From the NCBI GenBank assembly GCA_029243605.1, contig JAQWRT010000086.1, forward strand, positions 1 to 58,578: a DNA stretch of 58,578 nt, given 5' to 3'. Below the pieces are notes generated by a model. That model did no database searches. It saw nothing but the letters and a program-made list of their open reading frames with translations, and was not told the DNA's origin. This DNA is from Myxococcota bacterium. Its GTDB lineage: Bacteria > Myxococcota_A > UBA9160 > UBA4427. This document shows, in pieces, positions 42,464 to 51,890 of this stretch. A program made the translations under genes and the position numbers. Within the stretch, counting starts at the first letter, position 1; every line of letters starts with the position of its first letter.

Positions 42464-44932
42464 TTATTCATCGTGTCGAGGAATGCGGTCGAAAAGGCCC
42501 GCGTGCCGGGCACGTACAAGAACCTCGATGGCATCCACGCCGCGAATGGCGCCCCGAATTTCCTCGGCGAAGGCCTCCCTCCGCCCGGCTAGGTCTTCGG
42601 TCCCGGGCTCGAGCAATCCCCTATTCGCGGCCAACTTCAGCGCGGTGGCGAAGAGAACCTTGGAGATCGACTCTCGGCGCTTCACGTGTTGCTGAAGCGC
42701 GTATTGGGTGCCCAGGGATAGACAACGCTCGAGAAACTCGGGCTCTTCGATCGCGGCCTGGGGATCACTCAGGCAGAGCGCATCCGCCACCACACGATAG
42801 GCCTCCAGGAAAGGCCGCAGGATACGGTGGGCGCTCAGCGGGCGAACCTCCTGAAGAAAGGCCAGGATCGCTTCCGGGCCTTTTTCGAGTTCATCCTCCC
42901 AGCGCTCTCCCCGGATTTCGTGCAGGGCCATCTCCCGGCGAACGTCCTCGCGGAAGGCGTCTTTTTCCTCGAAAAAGAATTCAAATTTCAACAGGTCTCG
43001 GAGAAGCATCGCCTCATCCCAAAAAACCTGAGTGCGATCCCCTTCCACGAGTTCAGCGGCCCGCACCAGAGCCAACTCGGCGATGGCCCCATCGACGAAA
43101 TAGTGGATCACGGCATTGCGGTAATAAGCGGCCACCAGATGTTGGTCATCGGCGATGCGATAGACGGTTTCTGGCCCCCCCTTGAAGCGTGTCAGCAGGC
43201 CGCTCCGATTGAGCGCCTGAAGAGTCTCCTCGACTCCCTCTGCCGTCCGAAGATTCAGGGGTTCAGTGGTCGCCAGCCCGCGATTTTCGACATAGTCCAC
43301 AAGGTTGGCCAGAGCGACGACGGTCTCTTTGGCCGAGAGCGAACGTTCGCCTCGGCCGAGCAGCGCCAGACACACCAGTGAAATCGGAGTAATCGGCGTG
43401 GCCGCGTTGATCCGAACACAACACTCGAAAGCGAGTTTCTGGAGCGCCAGATCTTGTTCGTCCGGGTGCGGCTCGGCTCCGGGCGTCGGGCTTCCCAAAG
43501 TCGCGGCCAGGGAGAGAGGCTCGCCGAAATCCACGGAGATTCGGCCGTAGCTCCGCCCCAGACGCCGAACCAGGCGTAGGAACCAGGCGAAACCTTCTTT
43601 TTGTTTGGTTCCACCGCGCTGTTCCGAGGCGTAGTCGCCGACATCCGAGATTTGGTCATAACCGATGGAAACCGGAATCAGAAAAACGTCTTCGCTCCGC
43701 CCACGCAGGTAGGCATCCACCACATAGGCGAGAAGGCCGAAGCGCGGGGGCAACAGCTTCCCGGAGCGCGAACGCCCCCCCTCGATATACCACTCGAGGG
43801 GAAAGCGTTTCTCGATCAAATAGTCGATGTAATGACCCAGGACGACCTTGTAGATCGGCAGATCCTTGAAACTGCGTCGGATAAAGAAGGTGCCGCTGCG
43901 TCGAACCAGTGGGCCCACCGGGAAGAAATTCATATTGATGCCACCGGCCGTATGGTTGGGAGGCAGTCCGTGCTCGTGCAAGAGAATTTGGAGGGCGGGA
44001 TGATCCAGATTCGATTTATGGCTGGGCAGAAACACCACGGGGTATCGCTCGGAAAGCTTCCGCAAGCGGTCCATGGCGGCTGGATCAAAGCGAATCAACT
44101 CATCGTATCCACGCCGGGTCAATCGGCGCCATAGCTGGACCACAAGATCGATGACGAAAGGGCTATGAGTCGCGGCGATCTCCTTGAGATAGCCGCTGGC
44201 CTCGCGGTTAACCTGGCCCTCGTCCTTGCCGAGTTCTCCCGCCAGGCGAGCCAACTCTCCCCTCAGCGATGGACGCGACAGGACCTCTTCGTGGACAAAG
44301 CGCGGCACCTTATAACGCGCCCCTCGCAGGCGGCGCTCGCCGCGCTCCAAGGCCAGGGCCGCCTGACGCGCGACAAACTCTGCCAAGCCCTGGGTCGCAC
44401 CCGCAGCCGCCTGATCCGGGCTGTGCCAGCGCGCCTTCAATTCCGAGGCCGTCGCGGGTTCCCCCACCACGATCCGCCAACGGTCCGAGTGAGTCGCGTG
44501 CACCCAGCGCGCGCGCAGGCGTCCGGGATCCCGAGGGTCACCCAGGGTCAGCAGATCCGAGAGCCGGGCCCGACGGCGACCGTCGCGCACCGCAGGAAAC
44601 CAGGCCACGCGCAGGGGCGCAAGAACCAGGTCATCCCCCGCCGCAAGGGTCGACTCCAGTCTCGGATCGACTCGCCCCCTCGAGCGACGTGAGGACGGAA
44701 TCCCAAGAATCGTTAGGGGTTCGCCATCCCCTGCCGTCCCCGGATCATTCTCGGCAATCCAGCGCCGAAGCAATTTGTCCTCGAAGGCCGTCGCCACATC
44801 GAGCAAAAAAACCATGCGCCCGGTGCGTCCCTCACCCGGCCAACGCGCTTCTTCGTTTGTATCCGGAGCGGGCGACCCCGAACCCGAGACCGAGTCCGTT
44901 TTCAGAGCCGTCGTGCTTCCCCCTGCCCCCAT
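42464..44932 (-). CDS. plsB: Glycerol-3-phosphate acyltransferase PlsB
   Basis: PlsB acylates sn-glycerol 3-phosphate at position 1, the first step of phospholipid synthesis, at the inner membrane. The 822 residues (E. coli about 807) carry the four acyltransferase motifs. These are FLPSHKSNLDHPAL (HX4D), GPLVRRSGTFFIRRSFKD, WYIEGGRSRSGKLLPPRFG and VFLIPVSIGYDQI. The Arg-rich N-terminal domain and C-terminal helical domain match the family. ATG 44932 has GGGGAG just upstream. It follows the HAD-PlsC fusion gene by 10 bases, making a two-gene phosphatidate module. Confidence 0.93.
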   Translation of the reverse strand: MGAGGSTTALKTDSVSGSGSPAPDTNEEARWPGEGRTGRMVFLLDVATAFEDKLLRRWIAENDPGTAGDGEPLTILGIPSSRRSRGRVDPRLESTLAAGDDLVLAPLRVAWFPAVRDGRRRARLSDLLTLGDPRDPGRLRARWVHATHSDRWRIVVGEPATASELKARWHSPDQAAAGATQGLAEFVARQAALALERGERRLRGARYKVPRFVHEEVLSRPSLRGELARLAGELGKDEGQVNREASGYLKEIAATHSPFVIDLVVQLWRRLTRRGYDELIRFDPAAMDRLRKLSERYPVVFLPSHKSNLDHPALQILLHEHGLPPNHTAGGINMNFFPVGPLVRRSGTFFIRRSFKDLPIYKVVLGHYIDYLIEKRFPLEWYIEGGRSRSGKLLPPRFGLLAYVVDAYLRGRSEDVFLIPVSIGYDQISDVGDYASEQRGGTKQKEGFAWFLRLVRRLGRSYGRISVDFGEPLSLAATLGSPTPGAEPHPDEQDLALQKLAFECCVRINAATPITPISLVCLALLGRGERSLSAKETVVALANLVDYVENRGLATTEPLNLRTAEGVEETLQALNRSGLLTRFKGGPETVYRIADDQHLVAAYYRNAVIHYFVDGAIAELALVRAAELVEGDRTQVFWDEAMLLRDLLKFEFFFEEKDAFREDVRREMALHEIRGERWEDELEKGPEAILAFLQEVRPLSAHRILRPFLEAYRVVADALCLSDPQAAIEEPEFLERCLSLGTQYALQQHVKRRESISKVLFATALKLAANRGLLEPGTEDLAGRREAFAEEIRGAIRGVDAIEVLVRARHAGLFDRIPRHDE

Positions 44933-44942
44933 GAACTCCCCG

Positions 44943-46364
44943 TCAGCTCCCCAGCACTCTAAGGTACTGCTCGCGGATCGCCTCAATCTCCTCATCCAGA
45001 CCCTCGACGGTCCAACTCGAGGTATCCACCGGGGGCAGAATGACCACTTCCACCGTAGCGGGCCGAACGACCAGGGCATCCTTGGGCAAAGCATCGAGAA
45101 CGTTGCGAAAGACCACGGGGACAATGGGCACACCGGCCTGCATGGCCATATGAAAAGCGCCCTTTTTGAAGCGACCCAGTCGCGGAGTCAACGATCGCGT
45201 TCCCTCGGGCGCGATCGCCAGGGACAGGCCCTCGTGCAACGCCTGCACCGCGGGCTCCAGAGCCTCGATGGCCCGGGCGGTATCGAATCGGTCGATGAAG
45301 ACGACCCCGCTCGCCGCGAGAAGCGGGCCGAAAATCGGGTTGTTCAGCATTTCCTGCTTGCTTACCCCGGTCACATCCCGGCGTACCAGCTTGGCCATCA
45401 ACACGAGATCAAACCCGCTCTGATGATTGAAGATAAAAACCGCCGGGCGTTGGACCCAAAGGTTTTCCTCCCCTTCGACGCGCAGATCAACGCCGGAGAG
45501 CGAGGTCGCAAGATCTCCCCACAGGCCCGCTGCGGTATTGATCGCTTCCCGCCGACTCCCGCTCACCAGCCCGGCGACCAGCCCAGCCCCCAACGAGGGG
45601 GCCAAGCTCGCGTATGCCAGCGCCGTGCGTGCCCACTCGCCGGGCCCGGGCGTTCCCCGGCTCGTAAAGCGGCTGACCGGCCAGTGTCGCTCCTTGGCGA
45701 TCTGCGCCAGGCCCCGGTTGGGGTTCAGCGGCCGCGGCCGTCCCACAATCTCGAGAAGCGGAAGATCCTCGTCGCTGTCGGTATAGAAATAGCTCTGCTC
45801 AAGATCCACATCGCTCTGATCGGCGATGGTGCGAGCTGCCTCCGCCTTGCCCTCGCCCCAGCAAGTCGGGTGGACCACCTTGCCCGTGAAAACCCCATCC
45901 TCTACCTCGAGGTTCGTGCAGAGCACCTGGGCAATATTCATTTCCCGAGCCAGGGGTTCGGCCTGATAGCGCGTCGCCGAGGAGATGATGGCCACCGTGT
46001 GCCCCATGGCCTGATGGGCCTCCACGAGAGCCCTCGATTCGGGGTAGATCTGGGTGGCCAGATGCTTGGCAAAGACCTCCTCGCCGATCTCCAGCAGGAC
46101 CTCCTCGGACATGCCCCGATACGCCGCAGACGAAGCCGCCATCATGCCCGAGAAGCCTGTGCGCCCGAGGCTGAAGCTCAAGGCGCCCAACAACGAGTCG
46201 GAAATTTCCTTGGGGGCCATGCGCCCGGAGACAAGTCGTTCGAAGAAGAACGAGGCCGCGGAAAAACCCGCCAGCAAGGTGCGGTCGAGGTCGAAAAAAG
46301 CGCCGACCTTGGGGCCCTTCGGACCCTCGAGGATTTCTTTCGTCAATCCCTGGTGTAGACTCAC
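44943..46364 (-). CDS. HAD-IB phosphatase fused to 1-acylglycerol-3-phosphate acyltransferase
   Basis: 473 residues joining two domains. The first (about 1-220) is a HAD-IB hydrolase: FFDLDRTLLAGFSAAS (Asp25, Asp27), AIISSATRYQAEPLA and YFYTDSDEDLPLLE. The second (about 265-473) is PlsC-like: FIFNHQSGFDLVL (HX4D), SGVVFIDRFDTARA, LAIAPEGTRSLTPR and VPIVPVVFRNV. HAD-PlsC fusions occur in other bacteria and are taken to acylate lysophosphatidate and perhaps dephosphorylate a product. GTG 46364 has GAGAGG upstream. It lies directly ahead of plsB, so both acylation steps are in one transcript. Confidence 0.9.
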   Translation of the reverse strand: MSLHQGLTKEILEGPKGPKVGAFFDLDRTLLAGFSAASFFFERLVSGRMAPKEISDSLLGALSFSLGRTGFSGMMAASSAAYRGMSEEVLLEIGEEVFAKHLATQIYPESRALVEAHQAMGHTVAIISSATRYQAEPLAREMNIAQVLCTNLEVEDGVFTGKVVHPTCWGEGKAEAARTIADQSDVDLEQSYFYTDSDEDLPLLEIVGRPRPLNPNRGLAQIAKERHWPVSRFTSRGTPGPGEWARTALAYASLAPSLGAGLVAGLVSGSRREAINTAAGLWGDLATSLSGVDLRVEGEENLWVQRPAVFIFNHQSGFDLVLMAKLVRRDVTGVSKQEMLNNPIFGPLLAASGVVFIDRFDTARAIEALEPAVQALHEGLSLAIAPEGTRSLTPRLGRFKKGAFHMAMQAGVPIVPVVFRNVLDALPKDALVVRPATVEVVILPPVDTSSWTVEGLDEEIEAIREQYLRVLGS

Positions 46365-46386
46365 GGGCCACCTCTCTGTGGGTGCT

Positions 46387-46609
46387 TTATTCTACCAGCA
46401 AATACAGAGACTTCCCCCATTTTACTAGGGTAACTTCAGAACACTTGTACCCGTCCGGGAGCTCGGCGACCTTCCTGGCCGTGACCCCCTCGACCTTCGC
46501 GGGAAGTTCACCCCACGGACTCAGTCCGCGGCTTCGGGTAGAGCTCCGACACCGGATCACTGAAGGGACCGCCCGCAACCAGCACGAGCTTCCAGGGTGG
46601 CCGAATCAA
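46387..46609 (-). pseudogene. Probable frameshifted small gene (73 codons if repaired)
   Basis: Two adjoining frames look coding only in sequence. From TTG 46609 one frame reads LIRPPWKLVLVAGG, then PFSDPVSELYPKPRTESV, and meets TGA just after a GGGG run (minus strand; 46511-46514). One base on, the next frame reads GELPAKVEGVTARKVAELP, then DGYKCSEVTLVKWGKSLYL, and stops at TAA 46387. Removing one G joins them into 73 residues. Codon third positions in both parts are G/C-rich. It is either a pseudogene, a read error in the homopolymer, or a programmed +1 frameshift at a stop codon. Function unknown. Confidence 0.4.
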
Positions 46610-46633
46610 TGCGACCCCAGCCAGCCCATACCC

Positions 46634-47413
46634 TCAAACCAGCCCGGCATACGAGCCCCCATCGAGCTGCAGATTCTGGCCCGAGATATAACCCGCCTGA
46701 GCACTGCACAGGAAGGCGCAGGCATCGCCAAACTCCCCAGGCTCGCCCAATCTCTGGGCCGCGATGGAGCGTTTCATTTCTTCGTAGGCTTCCTCGACAC
46801 TCACCCCTCCCAGCTTCGACCGCAATTCAGCCATCCCTCTCTGGCGCTCGGTATCGATGCGTTCGGGAAGCAGGTTATTCAGGGTCACATTCGCGTGGGC
46901 CACTTGCCGAGAGAGAGCCTTACTCACCGAGGTCAATCCACTGCGCGCACCGGTGGAAAGACCCATGGGGGCAAGCGGCGTCTTGACCATCGCCGAAGTA
47001 ATATTGATGATTCGGCCGAAGCGGCGCTCCACCATGCCATCGAGCACCCCTCGAATCAACAGAACCGGGGCCAGCATATTGGCGTCGAGGGCCGCGATCC
47101 AGGCATCCCGGTCCCAATCCTGAAAACGGCCGGGGGGCGGCCCCCCATTGTTGTTCACCAGAATATCGGGCTCGGCGCAGGCGGCGAGGAGCTCGTCCCG
47201 AGTTGCTTCGAGTTCTACGTCTCCCACTACAACCTCCACCCGCACCGCGTGGGCCGATCGAATCGCGTCAGCAGTCGCCTCGAGCGATTCCCGGTTGCGC
47301 CCATTGAGGACGACGTTCACACCCTCCCGCGCGAGGGACTCAGCGCACGCCCGACCCAACCCTCGACTCGAGGCGCAAACGATTGCATCGCGACCCACGA
47401 TTCCCAGATCCAT
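46634..47413 (-). CDS. SDR-family oxidoreductase lacking the usual catalytic Tyr/Lys
   Basis: 259 residues with an SDR fold. The cofactor loop is CASSRGLGRA in place of TGxxxGxG, then ILVNNNGGPPPG. The active site reads NITSAMVKTPLAPMGLSTGA: Ser140 is kept, but the expected Tyr is Ser153 and the expected Lys is Arg157. This matches an atypical FabG-like subgroup that is known to lack the full tetrad, so it is a family trait rather than a mutation. The C-terminus IDTERQRGMAELRSK and YISGQNLQLDGGSY is usual. GGAGAG precedes ATG 47413. Enzymatic role uncertain. Confidence 0.87.
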   Translation of the reverse strand: MDLGIVGRDAIVCASSRGLGRACAESLAREGVNVVLNGRNRESLEATADAIRSAHAVRVEVVVGDVELEATRDELLAACAEPDILVNNNGGPPPGRFQDWDRDAWIAALDANMLAPVLLIRGVLDGMVERRFGRIINITSAMVKTPLAPMGLSTGARSGLTSVSKALSRQVAHANVTLNNLLPERIDTERQRGMAELRSKLGGVSVEEAYEEMKRSIAAQRLGEPGEFGDACAFLCSAQAGYISGQNLQLDGGSYAGLV

Positions 47414-47551
47414 CCAGCTCTCCGGTTTCTCTTGCTTTCAAATCCATAACCCGGGCTCAGCCCGCCGGGAAGCGATCAAAGCTACCACTTCGGCCCTCCG
47501 CCGGGCACCGCCAGCCCGGCAGCTGCAAATTAGGAGTGATAGGATCCGTGG

Positions 47552-49096
47552 GTGCCGAATGAAGCCGAAACCACCAAGGGACTGAACCGCCTCAGCCAGT
47601 GGATCCCCCTCATCGGACTTCTACTTATCGGAGGAATCGGGCTCGAACGCTATCTCGAGGACGCGTCTTTCTGGGTTGATGAAGCCATTGTCGCTGAGAG
47701 CCTGCGCGACTTAAGCGCTTCGGAACTATTCGGCCCGCTCGGGCCCGGTGGGAACAGCTTTCCCCGGCTCTATATGCTGGTAATTCAGGGGCTTCAGGGA
47801 CTCTTCGGATACGAAACCACGGTACTCCGGGCCCTGCCCTTCGGGTTTTACCTGGCCGCGACCTATCTCTGGTTGCGTCTACTGACCCGCCGGCTTCGGG
47901 CTCTACCACTCTTGGCGGTTCTCGCCCTCTGCCTACTCCTGCTTCCCACTTCCTGGTTCGCGTACTCGGTTCTGCTGAAGCAGTACACCTTTGACGTCTT
48001 TCTCGCGGTGTTGCTCTTCTCGATCCCGGACCGCTATATCGATCGTTTCCTCCGGGAGGGGCGCTCGCCCTGGCTTGGACTCCTCTTCGCGCTCCCCTGT
48101 GCACTCTCCTACACCTATATCATCAGCCTCGCTGGACGCTTCGCCGGCTGGTACGCCGGTGGCCTGGCCGAGCGCAAGCTCCGACTCTCCCCCGTCGGCC
48201 TGACGGTCTTTGTGGGCGCGACCGCCGCCGCATGCGGAAGCCTCTACCTCACGGACATCCGATTCATGGCGAATTCGGTCTTCGGATGGTGGGCGAGTTG
48301 CATCTTGGGGAACGACTGGACGACAAGCCACCTGCTGCTCGACAAATTTGTCATGGGCTGGTACTCGGGGCTTCAGGAATTCCCCATCCAAGGCGGGCTC
48401 CCCCAACCCCAATTGGTCGTGCTGAGGCTCGCCCTTCTTCTCGGCATCATTCAGGTCCTTCGAAGCCTGTTCGGGAAGCCTCTAGCCCGACAACCCGCGG
48501 GCTGGGGCACGCGATCCCTGGGCGCGCTCGCTGTGGTCGTGGCGGCTCTCTGCGCATCCTTCCTCATCGACTACCCGATCTGCTCGGGCCGTCTCGTCCT
48601 CTTCGTCCTTTTCCCACTCCAACTCCTTCTCCTTGAGGGGTTCGCCGCCTTACACACCTGGCTCGAAGACCGCCGCGGCCAGGGGAGACTCTCCCTCGCC
48701 CTTGGCACGCTCTGGCTCGTGAGCATCGCCCCCTTTGGGCTATTCGACGCCTACCGTTTCACGGAGGCCCACACCCCCGACGATGTCCGTTCCGTCATGG
48801 AAGAGATCGAATCCCAGGGTTCTCTCCCGATCCATGTGATGCCTTGCCTCACCACCGGGGTTCGTTCACTTCCGGAAGGCCTGCCCTCCCCCGAGACAAT
48901 CTATGCCAAGACCACCCCCGAGGTTCCCTGGGGCCAGGAGATCCTTATCCTGGAGAAGAATCCCCACGCCATGCTTCCCTACTGCTTCGGCACCCACAAA
49001 CTGCTGCGCAAGGATTCTCGATCCTGGGAAAGACTGAACCCGGTCTCTGACCCCGTCAGGCTTTTCAAGGCCGCTTTCCCCCCTCGACCCGATTGA
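47552..49096 (+). CDS. GT-C type membrane glycosyltransferase
   Basis: A polytopic membrane protein of 514 residues (GTG 47552) with about ten hydrophobic segments, resembling the ArnT/PMT-like (GT-C) fold. The first extracytoplasmic loop has EDASFWVDEAIVAESL, whose D-E pair is the expected acidic catalytic site, and large periplasmic loops follow. A C-terminal soluble tail (about 420-514) includes PCLTTGVRSLPEGLPSPE. Such enzymes use polyprenyl-phosphate sugars on the outer face of the inner membrane. Acceptor and sugar are unknown. The SGNH/MBOAT pair lies downstream on the same strand. Confidence 0.72.
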   Translation: MPNEAETTKGLNRLSQWIPLIGLLLIGGIGLERYLEDASFWVDEAIVAESLRDLSASELFGPLGPGGNSFPRLYMLVIQGLQGLFGYETTVLRALPFGFYLAATYLWLRLLTRRLRALPLLAVLALCLLLLPTSWFAYSVLLKQYTFDVFLAVLLFSIPDRYIDRFLREGRSPWLGLLFALPCALSYTYIISLAGRFAGWYAGGLAERKLRLSPVGLTVFVGATAAACGSLYLTDIRFMANSVFGWWASCILGNDWTTSHLLLDKFVMGWYSGLQEFPIQGGLPQPQLVVLRLALLLGIIQVLRSLFGKPLARQPAGWGTRSLGALAVVVAALCASFLIDYPICSGRLVLFVLFPLQLLLLEGFAALHTWLEDRRGQGRLSLALGTLWLVSIAPFGLFDAYRFTEAHTPDDVRSVMEEIESQGSLPIHVMPCLTTGVRSLPEGLPSPETIYAKTTPEVPWGQEILILEKNPHAMLPYCFGTHKLLRKDSRSWERLNPVSDPVRLFKAAFPPRPD

Positions 49097-49240
49097 TCTC
49101 CCCACCCGGGAGTTCGCCCCCCCCTGCGCCGAAAATCACCTCGATGCCATGAGTCCGGCGCGATAGCATGCCTCTGCTCAGTCCTTCAGTCGCCCTCTCG
49201 GCCGGCTGGGTACGCGGGTGAGATCTTGGGGAGACCGAAG

Positions 49241-50452
49241 GTGGCGAGTCCAAGTCCAGAGGGCAGCAGCGGCAACAAGGAATCGCGCGCGCCCGGGCGC
49301 GGCCTGCGAAACGGGCTCTTCCTTCTCGGCTTCTTCTTCGCCGCAGCCGCGACCCTCGGAGCCGTGCTCGCCATACTCGACCCCATCAAGGCACGCCCCG
49401 GGCAAATCCCAATTGTGGTCATGGACAAGATCGAAGCCAACTTGGGCGTGCTCGAAAAGGCCAAAAAAGAAAAATCGAGGACTCGAGTCGCTTTTCTGGG
49501 CGACTCGACGGTGGACGACTATCCCCCCGGAGAAAAACTCACCGACTATTTCCGGAAGGCACTGAACCAAAAGTACTCGAGGAAGCCCGCCATCTTGGTC
49601 TCCAGCCTTGCCTTCCTCGCCATGGGGCCCGCTTCCTACTATTTCCTGTCCGATCGAATCATCAAGGCCCGGCCAGATCTCATCGTCTGGGAAATCAGCT
49701 TCACACACGCGTCGGAACGTTGGCACCGGGTCCTGCCTCGGCCAGAATTGGCGGCCTGGATGGCTCCCGAACGCATCCCCGATGCTCTCAATATGCCCGT
49801 CGAATATATCGGGCTCACTGCCGACGAACTCCTCTTCTACAACCTCATCGTCCAGACCGGGCAGCAGGACATCTGGCAAAAAGCCTTGAACCAACTTTCC
49901 CGGGTCGACAAGGTTCGCGGAATCGTCGAGGAGAAGACCTCAGCCTACACCGGCTCCCGAGCCGAATTCCTCTTCTTCCTCAGTGTGGCCCTGACGAATC
50001 TGCATAATCTTCAGCAGGACGGAAATCCGCTTCGCTACAACCAACTGGGCGAAATCAAGCACTTCGGCGGCGTCTTGTCCGGAATTGAACCCGGACACCC
50101 CACCCTGCGTTTCGTCACGGCGACGGTCCGTCAATTTCGCGAGGCCGGGATCCCGATTGTCGTCTACCTCAACCCCATCAACTTCCAGCACCTTAAAAAA
50201 CTGGGCCTGATCCAGCCTGATCGATTCAGAAAATCTCTCAACTCCTTTCGGCTCTCGGTCACCGACGCAGGCGGTAATTTTCTCGACCTCCATCGCCTGC
50301 TTCCAGACGACCATTTTGCCGACATGTCGGGGCATTTCAGGCACGACGACGAGATTCAAGCCCAGAAGCGCGTGGCCGACGTCCTCGCTCAATACATTTA
50401 CTCGGGAAAGCTACTCCCGGATCCCAAAAAGCGTAAGCAGGGAGCGGACTGA
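49241..50452 (+). CDS. SGNH-hydrolase-like periplasmic membrane-anchored protein
   Basis: 403 residues from GTG 49241, chosen because GGGGAG stands seven bases upstream; TTG 49226 is also in frame. One N-terminal membrane anchor (NGLFLLGFFFAAAATLGAVL) precedes a large domain. The nucleophile block is VAFLGDSTVDDYP (GDS) and the C-terminal acid-His block HFADMSGHFRHDD. It resembles the AlgJ/AlgX-type acetyl-transfer partners of MBOAT proteins in position and motif. Its stop overlaps the MBOAT start in TGATG, so the two are translationally coupled. Probable periplasmic O-acyltransferase to a glycan. Confidence 0.72.
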   Translation: MASPSPEGSSGNKESRAPGRGLRNGLFLLGFFFAAAATLGAVLAILDPIKARPGQIPIVVMDKIEANLGVLEKAKKEKSRTRVAFLGDSTVDDYPPGEKLTDYFRKALNQKYSRKPAILVSSLAFLAMGPASYYFLSDRIIKARPDLIVWEISFTHASERWHRVLPRPELAAWMAPERIPDALNMPVEYIGLTADELLFYNLIVQTGQQDIWQKALNQLSRVDKVRGIVEEKTSAYTGSRAEFLFFLSVALTNLHNLQQDGNPLRYNQLGEIKHFGGVLSGIEPGHPTLRFVTATVRQFREAGIPIVVYLNPINFQHLKKLGLIQPDRFRKSLNSFRLSVTDAGGNFLDLHRLLPDDHFADMSGHFRHDDEIQAQKRVADVLAQYIYSGKLLPDPKKRKQGAD

Positions 50453-51858
50453 TGCTGTTCAACAGCCCCCAATTCGCCCTCTTCCTCCTCGCCATACTCG
50501 GCATCTACCGCCTGCTTCCCCACCGCTTTCGCAACCCATTTCTGCTCGCTGCAAGCCTCTTGTTCTACAGCCTCTGGCTGCCCGCCTATTTGATCCTGCT
50601 CCTCGCCGATATCGCGGTGAACTACGCCCTGCTCAGGAGAATGCAAGCGAGTTCAAGACCCAAGATCTATCTCATCGCCGCCATCGCCTTCACCCTGGGT
50701 CTCTTGGGAAGCTTCAAATACGCCGCGATGGCGGTCACCACCGTGCTTCCCTTCCTCACCGGAATATTCGATGAAGCCACCCAGGTCCCGGACATATTCC
50801 TACCCCTGGGAATCTCTTTCTACAGCTTTCAGATTCTCGCCCTGACCATCGACACCTACCGCGGCGAGCGCTCGAGTGTTCCGAGCCTTGGGCGCTATGC
50901 CCTCTTCATTTCGTTCTTTCCCCAACTCGTCGCGGGTCCGATTTTGCGCGGCGCTGAATTCCTCCCCCAACTTGAACGAGGGGGCCAGATCGATCCCAGC
51001 AGAACCCGGAGAGGCCTTTGGCTCCTGGCCGTTGGCCTCGCGAAGAAGGTGATCATGGCGGACTACCTTCTCTCGGGCTTCGTCGATTTGGTCTTCGACG
51101 TCCAGGGAGTGCAGTCGCCGATCTTCTTCTGGGTCGCCCTTTATAGCTTCGCCTTCCAGATCTACTACGACTTCTCCGGCTATACCGACATGGCCCGGGG
51201 CATTGCCCTGCTCTTGGGTTTTGAAATCCCCGCGAATTTCATGGAGCCCTACCTCTCGCGCAACCCGACGGAATTCTGGCGACGTTGGCATATCACCCTC
51301 TCGCGATGGCTCGCCGATTACCTCTACATCCCGTTGGGAGGCAACCGCAAAGGCTCCGCGAGAACCCTCGTCAACCTGATGCTCACCATGCTGCTCGGCG
51401 GACTCTGGCATGGCGCCAGCTGGAATTTCGTCATCTGGGGCGGCATTCACGGGCTGATTCTGGTGGGCTACCGCCTGATCGGTCGAAAATCCGTCGATCT
51501 GTCTGCCCCGGTCCGGTGGCGCGATCTCCCGAGCATCCTCGTCTTCTTTCACCTGGCCTGCTTGGCCTGGGTCTTCTTTCGTGCCGAAAATTTCGACGCG
51601 GCGATTCTGTTCATCGAACATCTCTTCATCGGCGCAAACGCTTTCGGCCTTCCCTGGATCCAGATCGCCGTCCTGATCCTCTGCGTTTTCCTCCACTTCG
51701 GTGAACGATTGGTCAGGCTCCGGCTCCCAGCCATCCGCGAGCGACTCGCTGCCCACAGCTGGTCGGATGCCGCCGAGGGAGCGGCGATCGGAATCCTGGT
51801 TGCCCTAGCCATCGCCGTTTCGGGAGTGGGCGGCGACTTCATCTACTTCCAGTTCTAG
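50452..51858 (+). CDS. MBOAT-family O-acyltransferase (AlgI-like)
   Basis: A 468-residue inner-membrane protein of the AlgI/DltB/PatA type, passing acyl groups across the membrane to a periplasmic partner. Signatures include LGISFYSFQILALTIDTYRG, FFPQLVAGPILR, YYDFSGYTDMARGIALLLGF and EFWRRWHITLSRWLADYLYI. GGLWHGASWNFVIWGGIHG carries the catalytic His. It is coupled to the SGNH-like gene. The module resembles alginate and cellulose acetylation systems, but no polysaccharide synthase is present here, so the acceptor is unknown. Confidence 0.92.
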   Translation: MLFNSPQFALFLLAILGIYRLLPHRFRNPFLLAASLLFYSLWLPAYLILLLADIAVNYALLRRMQASSRPKIYLIAAIAFTLGLLGSFKYAAMAVTTVLPFLTGIFDEATQVPDIFLPLGISFYSFQILALTIDTYRGERSSVPSLGRYALFISFFPQLVAGPILRGAEFLPQLERGGQIDPSRTRRGLWLLAVGLAKKVIMADYLLSGFVDLVFDVQGVQSPIFFWVALYSFAFQIYYDFSGYTDMARGIALLLGFEIPANFMEPYLSRNPTEFWRRWHITLSRWLADYLYIPLGGNRKGSARTLVNLMLTMLLGGLWHGASWNFVIWGGIHGLILVGYRLIGRKSVDLSAPVRWRDLPSILVFFHLACLAWVFFRAENFDAAILFIEHLFIGANAFGLPWIQIAVLILCVFLHFGERLVRLRLPAIRERLAAHSWSDAAEGAAIGILVALAIAVSGVGGDFIYFQF

Positions 51859-51890
51859 CCCGGGTGCCACTCACCGCCTGAAGATGAAGT

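Noticed and set aside
44775..46358. Plus-strand 527-codon frame
   Set aside because: Antisense to HAD-PlsC, whose catalytic motifs are clear.
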